A DNA stretch of 64,000 nucleotides from JARDZU01 sp963730285. GTDB taxonomy: Bacteria; Actinomycetota; Acidimicrobiia; Spongiisociales; ZC4RG35. The notes beneath the pieces were generated by a model. That model worked only from the letters and a program-made list of their open reading frames with translations. It did no database searches and had not been told where the DNA came from. The DNA lies in assembly GCA_963730285.1 (NCBI GenBank), contig CAVSQY010000002.1:186001-250000 (forward strand), in the 5' to 3' direction. A program made the position numbers and the translations under genes. This document shows positions 16,486-24,162 of the stretch, piece by piece; position 1 is the first letter of the stretch; the number at the start of each line of letters is the position of its first letter.

Positions 16486-17508
16486 TCAATCGTTCCAACG
16501 AATCGAGATTGGCGTGGTGATGTCAGGCAGTGGCAACGAGCCGGCCTCCGCTTCCACGGCATCGCGCGTCGATGAGGACAGATGGCTCCAGGTCTCGATC
16601 GACACCTTGCCCTGCGAACGCCTCCAAGTCCCCACGATCTCGCCTTCGACGAGTAGGGCGCCGGGCCACACACGAGAGGTCCAAAGGGCATCGCGATGCC
16701 CGGCATCTTCGACCAGCAGCCCTCGATCGTCACCGTGGAGGAGGTAATAGGCATCCCCGCTCGGCAGGAGACGGGCGGCAGCCGGCGGGCCTGGGGCAGA
16801 AAGGAAGTGTGCCTCGTCGTCGGCAAGGATCCACCGCTCCCCTATTGGAGCCCGCACCGGGGTCAAGACGTCTCCGAGAGCCTCGAAAGCCGCGATGGCG
16901 CGGGTGGATTGGATGCCGGCCCACTTTGCGAAAGACTCCGCTGTGCCGGGGCCGAAGACGTGGAGGTAGCGGCGTGCCAGCTCGAGTCGAGCGACGTAGG
17001 GGTCGACCTCGGGCGACGGGATGGTCCAGATGAGCGGTCGTCGGGCACCCTCCCATCGGATCAAGACGGTGCCGGTCGGTGCGGCATATCTCAGCTGGTT
17101 TGGATTCACCCCCAGGGCCCGGCCCGCCTCGGCATAGGACATTCTTCCGCCATCGAGCAGTTCATGCAGGCGAGCAGCCAGGTCTTCCGCGAGACGCTTC
17201 TTGCGGGAATCGTCCGAGAGTCTGCCGAGTGTGAACACCGCGATGTCTTGGCCGGCGACGACATAGGCGCTGAAGCGCGGCCCCCACAGTTGCACGAGGG
17301 ACGGATCCTCCCAGCCGGCAGGCCCGATCCCCTCGACGCGGGCGTGAATAGACAGCAGGGCGGCCCGGGGCATGCTGTCCTGCAGCCCCGCCCATGCTGC
17401 CCGCCTGAGTGAGGCCGGCCCGGGTGGAAGCCGCTCGTCGAGCGCCCCCACCCTGCGTCTATGACCGAGGATCTGCTGCCGCGTCAGGACGAGAAGCGAT
17501 GTCGTCAC
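16486..17508 (-). CDS. Winged-helix DNA-binding protein, AlkZ/YcaQ-like (HTH_42)
   Basis: The 340-residue protein fits the HTH_42 family, which includes the DNA glycosylases AlkZ and YcaQ that unhook interstrand crosslinks. Features are the N-terminal LTRQQILGHRRRVGAL, the winged-helix segments, ARRYLHVFGPGTAESFAKWA and LLPSGDAYYLL. The catalytic Q-x-Q or H-x-Q position appears as IHAR, so glycosylase activity is uncertain. The GTG at 17508 lies 4 bp after the ligA stop, so it is probably co-transcribed with ligA, which fits a DNA-repair role. A start at 17532 inside ligA is also possible. Confidence 0.78.
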   Translation of the reverse strand: MTTSLLVLTRQQILGHRRRVGALDERLPPGPASLRRAAWAGLQDSMPRAALLSIHARVEGIGPAGWEDPSLVQLWGPRFSAYVVAGQDIAVFTLGRLSDDSRKKRLAEDLAARLHELLDGGRMSYAEAGRALGVNPNQLRYAAPTGTVLIRWEGARRPLIWTIPSPEVDPYVARLELARRYLHVFGPGTAESFAKWAGIQSTRAIAAFEALGDVLTPVRAPIGERWILADDEAHFLSAPGPPAAARLLPSGDAYYLLHGDDRGLLVEDAGHRDALWTSRVWPGALLVEGEIVGTWRRSQGKVSIETWSHLSSSTRDAVEAEAGSLPLPDITTPISIRWND

Positions 17509-17512
17509 GTTC

Positions 17513-19540
17513 TCACCCGAACACCGAAACACCCTCTTCGAGCAGTTTGCGGAACATCACCCCATCGATGATGGGAATGCCCAGCTCTTCGGCCTTCTTC
17601 ATCTTGGAAGCCCCGGGAGTGTCCCCGACGATCAGAGCCGTGGTCTTCGAAGACACGGAGCCCGTCGCCTTGCCGCCCCGCTGCTCGATCGCGAGATGGG
17701 CCTCCTCCCGGGTGAAGCCTTCGACAGTCCCCGACACCACGAACGACGCGCCGGCTAGCAGGTCGCTTCCATGCTGTTCTTCCATCTCATTGGCCAGACG
17801 CACCCCGGCCCGGCCCAGCTTCTCCACAAGCTGGCGGTTGGCGGGATCGGCGGCCCACTCGGCAACCCCGGCCGCGATGATCGGGCCTATTCCCTCGACC
17901 TCTGCGACCTCCTCCGAACTCGCCTCCATCAGGGCAGGAAGGCTGGTGAAATGCCTGGCGAGAGTCCGGGCGATGGTTCCTCCGACATGCCTGATTCCCA
18001 GCGCTGCCAGGAGCCTGGCCAATGGCCGATCCTTCGCGTCCTCGATGGCCCGCCTCAGGTTCCCTACCGAGATTTCTCCCCACCCTTCCCGCTCCAGGAG
18101 CTGGTCGGTGTCAAAGGTGAAGATGTCGGCCGGGTCCTCGATGAGGCCTTCGGAGAGCAACAAGTCGATGGTTTTATAGCCCAGATGCTCGATGTCCATG
18201 CCCCCGCGTGATGCGAAATGGAAAAGCCACTCACGGACCCTGGAGGGGCACTCGAACCCACCGGTGCAGCGGGCGACGGCCTCACCCTCCGGTCGGACGA
18301 TCGGGTTCCCGCAGAATGGGCACTTGGCCGGCATCGACCACACCTTCTCCTTGCCCGTCCGCGCCGAGACCACCGGGCCGACGACCTCGGGGATCACGTC
18401 TCCTGCCCGCCGCACGATCACCTGGTCGCCGATCCTCACGTCTTTCAGAGCCACCTGATCGGCGTTGTGCAATGTCGCCAAACCCACCGTGGCGCCACCC
18501 ACGAAAATCGGTTCGAGCACCGCAAAGGGTGTGGCTGCCCCGGTCCGCCCGATGTTGATCATGATGTCCTCGAGCCGTGTCACCTGCTCTTCGGGAGCGA
18601 ATTTGTATGCGATGGCCCAGCGCGGGGCTCGTGCCGTGAATCCCATGTCGGCCTGCTCTGACAGCGAGTCGGCCTTGATGACCACGCCATCGGTCTGGTA
18701 TCCGTTCTCATGGCGCCCCTTCTCGGCCGCAGCCAAGTACTTCTGCACTTCGTCGATCCCCGGGACCTGCCGGCTGGCGGGGTTCGTCCGAAAGCCCAGA
18801 CCTCTCAGATAGTCCATGGTCTCGGTGTGGGTCTGAAATTCTGGCCCTCCCTCGATGACACCCATCTGGTAGATCCAGATGTCGACATTCCGCGAGGCAG
18901 TGATGGCCGGATCCTTCTGTCTGACCGACCCTGCGGCGGCATTGCGCGGATTGGCGAAGAGGCGATCTCCGGCTTCGGCCTGGCGCCGGTTCAGATCCTC
19001 GAACGCGTCGTCGGGCATGTAGACCTCGCCTCTCACCTCGAGCAGTGGCGGCGGCTCTCCACCCAACAGACGCAGCGGCACCGACTTGATCGTCCGAAGA
19101 TTCGGCGTGATGTCCTCACCTGTGACCCCATCCCCACGTGTGGCGCCGCTTTCGAGGACGCCAGCTCGATACACCAACACCACAGCAAGGCCGTCGATCT
19201 TCAGCTCGCAGACATATCCCGAGGCGGCATGACCCAACTGGCGCTCGATTCGCTGTTCCCAGGCCTGCACGTCTTCCGGCGAATCGGCGTTGTCCAGCGA
19301 GAACAGCGGCCTGAGGTGCCGGACAGGCTGAAAGAGGTCCCCCACGGGGGCTCCCACCCTCTGTGTCGGGCTCTCCGGTGTGATCAGCTCGGGATGGCCC
19401 GCCTCGAGTTCCCGGAGCTCTTTCATCAGCGCATCGAATTGGGCGTCAGAGACTACGGGATCGTCGAGCACGTGATAGCGGTAGAGGTGCTCTCGGATCT
19501 CCGACCTCAGGTGTTCGATCCGCTCGACGGCCTCAGACAT
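17513..19540 (-). CDS. ligA: NAD-dependent DNA ligase
   Basis: Seals nicks during replication and repair using NAD+. The 675-residue protein shows the full bacterial layout: domain Ia (EHLYRYHVLDDPVVSD), adenylation domain with the active-site lysine in CELKIDGLAVVL, and the OB fold. These are followed by a Cys4 zinc finger (CPFCGNPIVRPEG...CTGGFECP), helix-hairpin-helix repeats (ALGIRHVGGTIA, EGIGPIIAAGVAEW) and a C-terminal BRCT domain (GASFVVSGTVEGFTREEA). ATG 19540 (MSEAVERIEHLR) fits the family better than 19564. Confidence 0.97.
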   Translation of the reverse strand: MSEAVERIEHLRSEIREHLYRYHVLDDPVVSDAQFDALMKELRELEAGHPELITPESPTQRVGAPVGDLFQPVRHLRPLFSLDNADSPEDVQAWEQRIERQLGHAASGYVCELKIDGLAVVLVYRAGVLESGATRGDGVTGEDITPNLRTIKSVPLRLLGGEPPPLLEVRGEVYMPDDAFEDLNRRQAEAGDRLFANPRNAAAGSVRQKDPAITASRNVDIWIYQMGVIEGGPEFQTHTETMDYLRGLGFRTNPASRQVPGIDEVQKYLAAAEKGRHENGYQTDGVVIKADSLSEQADMGFTARAPRWAIAYKFAPEEQVTRLEDIMINIGRTGAATPFAVLEPIFVGGATVGLATLHNADQVALKDVRIGDQVIVRRAGDVIPEVVGPVVSARTGKEKVWSMPAKCPFCGNPIVRPEGEAVARCTGGFECPSRVREWLFHFASRGGMDIEHLGYKTIDLLLSEGLIEDPADIFTFDTDQLLEREGWGEISVGNLRRAIEDAKDRPLARLLAALGIRHVGGTIARTLARHFTSLPALMEASSEEVAEVEGIGPIIAAGVAEWAADPANRQLVEKLGRAGVRLANEMEEQHGSDLLAGASFVVSGTVEGFTREEAHLAIEQRGGKATGSVSSKTTALIVGDTPGASKMKKAEELGIPIIDGVMFRKLLEEGVSVFG

Positions 19541-19603
19541 GGTCGGGGACGTTACCGCCGGCACACGACATGAAGCGTCGGAGGGATCGGGCGCGTGCCG
19601 AGG

Positions 19604-20353
19604 TCAGTTGCGACCGGTGAACACATGGGTCACATAGTCGACGACGACAGACGCGCCAGACTCCTCGACCCGGCTGGCCAGGTCGTCGAGCAGGAGCCTC
19701 CGGCGGCGCTCCGGCAGCATCATGTGATCGCTGTAGGTGGCGCGGAGCTCGCACAGCTCTGGTGCGGTCAGGGCCGTAGACCACCGATGCGAGAACAGCT
19801 CAACGTCTTCGAAACCGGCCCCCGCCATCTCCGAGAGCCAACCTTGGGAGTCACGTCGTCGGATACGCTCGTCCTGTTCGGCCAGGATCTCGGGAGCATG
19901 CCGCTCATAAACATCGCGAAACTGGGCATATCGGTCCTGGGGGATGTTCCACATGAGCGCGAGGACGCCACCGGGGCGCAATATGGAGCGGGCTCGCCGA
20001 TATCCCGTGTCCCGCTCGACCCAGTGCCAGGCTTGCGCGGCGAACACCAGGTCCACAACGGGCTCAGGTGAAAGAAAGTCCTCGAATGAGGAGACAACCA
20101 CCTCGACGCCAGTGAGACCCTTGCCGCGCAAGATCGCCGCCATCTGAGGCGACGGCTCCAGACAGATCAGCGCCACGCCCCTTTGGGCGAATCCGATGGT
20201 TGCCTTTCCCGTTCCTGCCCCGACCTCGACGGCGCTGGCGACGTCGGTCAACGACAGGATGCGATCGATTGCCGCGGTTGGATACCCGGGCCGGGCCGCG
20301 TCATAGGCGACAGCGTCAACACCAAAGATGAGACCGCGTTCGCTCGAACTCAA
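19604..20353 (-). CDS. Class I SAM-dependent methyltransferase
   Basis: The 249-residue protein has the SAM-binding motif I VEVGAGTGKATIGFAQRG, motif II CLEPSPQMAAIL, and the aromatic segment VFAAQAWHWVERD typical of the UbiE/YcgJ-like methyltransferase_11 group. The methyl acceptor is unknown. Its start overlaps mnmA by 4 bp, so it is translated with the tRNA-thiolation pair, although a functional link is not implied. It is followed by ligA after about 60 bp. Confidence 0.88.
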   Translation of the reverse strand: MSSSERGLIFGVDAVAYDAARPGYPTAAIDRILSLTDVASAVEVGAGTGKATIGFAQRGVALICLEPSPQMAAILRGKGLTGVEVVVSSFEDFLSPEPVVDLVFAAQAWHWVERDTGYRRARSILRPGGVLALMWNIPQDRYAQFRDVYERHAPEILAEQDERIRRRDSQGWLSEMAGAGFEDVELFSHRWSTALTAPELCELRATYSDHMMLPERRRRLLLDDLASRVEESGASVVVDYVTHVFTGRN

Positions 20354-21408
20354 GCAACCGTCTCCATGGCCCGGGAGATGAGCGCTCCACCCATCACCCG
20401 GTCCTCCTGATAGAAGGCAACTGTCTGCCCCGGGGCCACCGCTTCTTGAGGCTCGTCGAACAACAGTCGCCCTTCATCGAGCGAGGCTGGAAAGGCCTCC
20501 CCATGGGCCCGGTATTGCGCCAGGACCCTTCCCGATGCGGGCGAGCCGGTGGTCCAGGTCAACTTCTCGAGTGCCACCCCGTCGATAGTGAGCTCGTCAC
20601 GCGTACCGAGGACCACCGTAGAGGTGCCGGGCTCGATGCGAATCACGAATCGCGGCTCGCCCAGGGCCACCCCGAGCCCGCGCCGTTGGCCGATCGTGAA
20701 TCCCACAATCCCATCGTGTCGCCCCAACTCGTCGCCATTGCTGTCGATCAACGGACCAGGCGAGAAGGCATCCGGCGCCACGTCCCTCATAAAGCCCCGG
20801 TAATCCCTCTGGCCCACGAAACATATGTCCATCGACTCGGGCTTCATCGCCGTGCGAAGACCCATCTCAGCAGCAATGACCCTCACCTCCGCTTTGGTCA
20901 GCTGGCCCACGGGGAGGCGGGTTCTCGAAAGCTCCCGTTGGGTGAGCATGGAAAGCACATATGACTGGTCCTTGGCCCTATCGGTGCCGCGATACAAGTT
21001 CCAGGCCCCGCCAGACAACGAGTTGCGGGCGTGATGACCGGTGACCAAGACCTCGCATCCGAAGTCTTCCAGCCGGTTGAGCAGACGATCGAACTTGACT
21101 GTCCGATTGCACTCGATACACGGATTGGGTGTCCGACCTGACACATAGTCGCCGATGAATCGATCCACGACCCCATCCCGGAAGTCGTCGGTGTAGTCGA
21201 GGACGTAATAGGGGATGTCGAGTTGGGCTGCAACCCGACGCGCATCCTCGGCATCAGATACCGTGCAGCAACCGGCCGTTGGAGCCTCACCGTTGGGGCC
21301 CGACCAGAGCTTCAAGGTGACTCCGATCACTTCGTGGCCCGCCTTTTTCATCAGGGCAGCGGCCACCGAGGAATCGACACCCCCCGACATCGCCACAAGA
21401 GCTCTCAT
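20350..21408 (-). CDS. mnmA: tRNA-uridine 2-sulfurtransferase (MnmA/TrmU)
   Basis: Installs the 2-thio group on U34 of the Lys, Glu and Gln tRNAs. The 352-residue protein has the ATP PP-loop SGGVDSSVAA, the first catalytic cysteine in GRTPNPCIECNRTVKFD and the second in KPESMDICFVGQRDYRGF. The GQRRGLGVALGEP segment is also typical. It overlaps the upstream cysteine desulfurase by 4 bp (21405-21408). The desulfurase is the expected sulfur donor, directly or through a carrier, a pairing common in Gram-positive bacteria. Confidence 0.96.
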   Translation of the reverse strand: MRALVAMSGGVDSSVAAALMKKAGHEVIGVTLKLWSGPNGEAPTAGCCTVSDAEDARRVAAQLDIPYYVLDYTDDFRDGVVDRFIGDYVSGRTPNPCIECNRTVKFDRLLNRLEDFGCEVLVTGHHARNSLSGGAWNLYRGTDRAKDQSYVLSMLTQRELSRTRLPVGQLTKAEVRVIAAEMGLRTAMKPESMDICFVGQRDYRGFMRDVAPDAFSPGPLIDSNGDELGRHDGIVGFTIGQRRGLGVALGEPRFVIRIEPGTSTVVLGTRDELTIDGVALEKLTWTTGSPASGRVLAQYRAHGEAFPASLDEGRLLFDEPQEAVAPGQTVAFYQEDRVMGGALISRAMETVA

Positions 21409-22559
21409 CGCAGGCTCCCCACCAGATCTATCACGATTTCCGACGCCTCGATCGCCTCATCGGTGGTGCTGTCCCAGCCAAAGCTGAAGCGAACGCTCTG
21501 ACGTGCCTCGTCGGGCGTCAATCCCATGGCCTCCAGGACATGCGACACCTCGGAGGCCCCTGATTGACAGGCCGACCCGGCGGACGCGGCCACTCCTGCC
21601 TGGTCGAGGCGGAGCAGGAGAGACTCATTGCTCACCCCGGGCACTCGGACGTTGAGATGGTGATGAGAGCGCTGCCTTTCCGGTGTGTTAATCACCAGGC
21701 CATCCACGCCCGCGCGCAGCCTCTTCTCGAAGTCGTCACGTATCTGTCCCACCTGGCTGCGGAATCGCTGGCGATCGGAGCGGGCGGCGTTCATCGCCGT
21801 GGCGAGACCAACCACTCCCGCCACATCATGAGTCCCCGACCTGCGGCCCAGTTCCTGACCCCCGCCGTGGAGGATCGGCTCGAGTCTCGAGCCCTCCCTC
21901 ACATAGAGCAGGCCGGCACCCTTCGGCCCGCCGAACTTGTGGGCGGTAATGGTCAAGAGATCGACATCGAGACCGCGCACGTCAATCGGCTCGGAGGAGA
22001 AAGCTTGCACGGCATCGGTGTGAATGACCACCTCCGGGTCGTGACGTCTGATCCGTTCCACGAGCCGTCCCAGGTCGTGGACCGCCCCTGTCTCATTGTT
22101 CAGGTACATGATCGAGACAACGGCCGTATTGGCGTCGATGGCGTCGAGCAAGGCTTCCTGATCCACGAGACCCGAGCCGTCGACGGCGACGATCACGGTC
22201 GGAGAACCGAGCCGCCGAAGAAAATCGACTGTTTCCAGGACGGCCTCGTGCTCAGTTGCCACCGTCACCACGCCGCGGCGCGGCAGCGTGTTGAGCACCG
22301 TCCCCTTGATCGCCAGATTGTCCGACTCGGTGCCGCCCGACGTGAACACGATCTCCATGGGCTTGGCACCGATTATCGAGGCGGCCGTCTCCCGCGCCTC
22401 CTCGAGGGCGTTCTTGGCGCGTCGTGACACACCATGGATGCCCGAGGAGTTGCCGAACACTTCGTTGGCATAGGGCTCCATGGCCTCCCAGACGCCGGGG
22501 CGCATGGGTGTGGTGGCAGCGTGGTCCAGGTAGATCAAGACGACCAATTGTCGCAGCAT
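21405..22559 (-). CDS. Cysteine desulfurase (IscS/NifS type)
   Basis: PLP enzyme that removes sulfur from cysteine; here it probably supplies MnmA. The 384 residues start MLRQLVVLIYLDHAATTPM. The PLP lysine is in TITAHKFGGPKGAG. The catalytic cysteine sits in the loop AASAGSACQSGASEV. FTSGGTESDNLAIKG and HTDAVQAFSSEPIDV complete the fold. ATG 22559 is chosen; the long open extension upstream to 22754 has no similarity and overlaps the divergent SRPBCC gene. An Fe-S assembly role cannot be excluded. Confidence 0.93.
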   Translation of the reverse strand: MLRQLVVLIYLDHAATTPMRPGVWEAMEPYANEVFGNSSGIHGVSRRAKNALEEARETAASIIGAKPMEIVFTSGGTESDNLAIKGTVLNTLPRRGVVTVATEHEAVLETVDFLRRLGSPTVIVAVDGSGLVDQEALLDAIDANTAVVSIMYLNNETGAVHDLGRLVERIRRHDPEVVIHTDAVQAFSSEPIDVRGLDVDLLTITAHKFGGPKGAGLLYVREGSRLEPILHGGGQELGRRSGTHDVAGVVGLATAMNAARSDRQRFRSQVGQIRDDFEKRLRAGVDGLVINTPERQRSHHHLNVRVPGVSNESLLLRLDQAGVAASAGSACQSGASEVSHVLEAMGLTPDEARQSVRFSFGWDSTTDEAIEASEIVIDLVGSLR

Positions 22560-22607
22560 CGCGCCCTTGAGCCATCCACCTATACGCTGAGTGACGAAAA
22601 GGGACCG

Positions 22608-23138
22608 ATGCCCAATGCTCAACCCCAATTCGTACCCGACCCGAAGACACGGGGCGCAGCGGAGGAGCACGAGGGGGGTCGCCACCCCTTGCAAGCAGCC
22701 ATGATCCAGATAACGATTCGATATGGGGCACCCGCCGAAGCAGTGTGGGCACAACTCGCCGACTTTGCCTCACATTCGGAATGGATGGCCGATGCCGGAA
22801 CGATCGAGTTCCTCGATCCCGACCTGACGACCGGTCTCGGGACACAGATGCGGGTGCCAACTCGCATCGGCCTCTTGCGGACGACCGACATCATGACCGT
22901 CGTCGAGTGGGTAGAGGGGAGGGCGGTGGGTGTCGAGCACGTGGGAGCGGTCTCCGGCGTTGGCAGGTTCGTGGTCGAGTCATCTGGCGACGGGTCGACT
23001 CTCACCTGGTCGGAGAGACTTCACTTCCCATGGTGGCTGGGAGGGCCGATCGGAGCATGGATCGCCCAACCGATACTTAGATACATCTGGCGCGGGAACC
23101 TGGAGCGCCTCGGGAAGAGACTGGTCAGCGACCCTTGA
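22608..23138 (+). CDS. SRPBCC family protein (polyketide cyclase/START-like fold)
   Basis: The 176-residue protein has an SRPBCC hydrophobic-ligand-binding fold from about residue 32: MIQITIRYGAPAEAVWAQLA, then DFASHSEWMADAGTIEFL and a terminal amphipathic helix. No catalytic motif is evident. Start 22608 has TATACG (22581-22586) and AAAAGGGA upstream. ATG 22701 begins exactly at the domain but lacks any start signal, so the shorter 145-residue form remains possible. The last 14 bp overlap the convergent enoyl-CoA hydratase gene. Confidence 0.75.
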   Translation: MPNAQPQFVPDPKTRGAAEEHEGGRHPLQAAMIQITIRYGAPAEAVWAQLADFASHSEWMADAGTIEFLDPDLTTGLGTQMRVPTRIGLLRTTDIMTVVEWVEGRAVGVEHVGAVSGVGRFVVESSGDGSTLTWSERLHFPWWLGGPIGAWIAQPILRYIWRGNLERLGKRLVSDP

Positions 23139-23892
23139 AGTCCGGCTTCCTCTTCTCGATGAAGGCGGCGACGCCCTCCCGGGCGTCTTCGGTGGAGAAG
23201 GATTCCTGGAATGCCTCGCGCTCGATCAACAATCCCTGATCGACGGGCAGGCCGAAGCCCCGATTGAAGGCCCGTTTCGCTGCGGCGATGGCCCGGGTGG
23301 GCATTTTGGCCATCTGCCTGGCGTGCTCCATGGTCCGGTCCATCAAGTCATCCGAGGGAAAGACCTCATCGGCCAGACCGATCCGCAGGGCCTCCTCCGC
23401 GTCGACGTACCGACCGGTGAGGACCAACTCCTTGGCCCGCTGATACCCGACCAACCTGGCCAAACGCTGGGTTCCCCCTGCGCCGGGGATGAGACCGAGC
23501 AGGATCTCGGGCTGACCAACCCGGGCATCGTCGGCCATGAACCGAAAGTCTGCTCCCATCGCCAACTCCAGCCCTCCGCCGAGCGCAAAACCGTGAATGG
23601 CGGCGATAGTCGGCTTCTCAAGCGACTCGAAGACGGAGGTGGCTTCCTGCAGGCTCCAGGCCGATCGTTCCTCACCGCCCGCCTCGAAGGTCGCCTGGAA
23701 TCCCTTGATGTCGGCGCCGGCGGCAAAATGAGGCTGCCCTGATATCACCACCGCCCGGATCTTCGTGTCACGACAGTTCTCGAACGTCACCTTGAGCTCT
23801 GAGCCAACTTCCTCTGAAAGCGCGTTCATCGGCGGACGATCGAGCCATACCAGGGCTACCTGTTCTTCGACGGTCAATTCGACGTGGTCCAT
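23125..23892 (-). CDS. Enoyl-CoA hydratase/isomerase family protein
   Basis: Crotonase-fold enzyme of 255 residues, probably hydrating trans-2-enoyl-CoA in beta-oxidation. The oxyanion-hole strand AAGADIKGF, the first glutamate region GFALGGGLELAMGADFRF, and the second glutamate in GQPEILLGLIPGAGGT are intact, as is KELVLTGRYVDAEEALRIGL. The exact chain length or a specialised role cannot be told from sequence. A leaderless start is suggested by TAGCCT 6 nt before the ATG. Confidence 0.92.
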   Translation of the reverse strand: MDHVELTVEEQVALVWLDRPPMNALSEEVGSELKVTFENCRDTKIRAVVISGQPHFAAGADIKGFQATFEAGGEERSAWSLQEATSVFESLEKPTIAAIHGFALGGGLELAMGADFRFMADDARVGQPEILLGLIPGAGGTQRLARLVGYQRAKELVLTGRYVDAEEALRIGLADEVFPSDDLMDRTMEHARQMAKMPTRAIAAAKRAFNRGFGLPVDQGLLIEREAFQESFSTEDAREGVAAFIEKRKPDFKGR

Positions 23893-23898
23893 GGGGCG

Positions 23899-23904
23899 AG
23901 GCTA
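23899..23904 (-). promoter_or_regulatory. Putative -10 hexamer (TAGCCT) of a leaderless promoter
   Basis: TAGCCT on the minus strand lies 6 nt before the ATG at 23892 and no Shine-Dalgarno sequence is present. Confidence 0.35.
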
Positions 23905-24162
23905 GACGACATCCGACCAGGCAAACCGGGCTACTGGCCGGTCGTCACGGGCCCGGGACACACCCGAGAGCTGCAACCCGGCGTCGAGGATTCACCTTCC
24001 GACGTGGCCGGGATCGATCGCCTCGGCAAGTGGTGAGCGCTTCTTCGACCCATCGTGCCCGACCGCCTGAGTACCCCGACTGGAGCAGTGGGTCGGCCTC
24101 GGAGAGAGGCACCCTCGAGCGATGTCATCTCGGCTGGGAACTCGGGGTCGGGAAGCATTGGA
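23905..24162. other. Intergenic region without recognisable gene
   Basis: About 260 bp between the stop of the GNAT/acyl-CoA synthetase gene and the start of the enoyl-CoA hydratase gene, both on the minus strand. A minus-strand frame crosses it but has low-complexity Pro/Ser/Arg composition and no family resemblance. Several GC-rich inverted segments are present, but none resembles a riboswitch or a terminator with a T-run. Confidence 0.4.
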
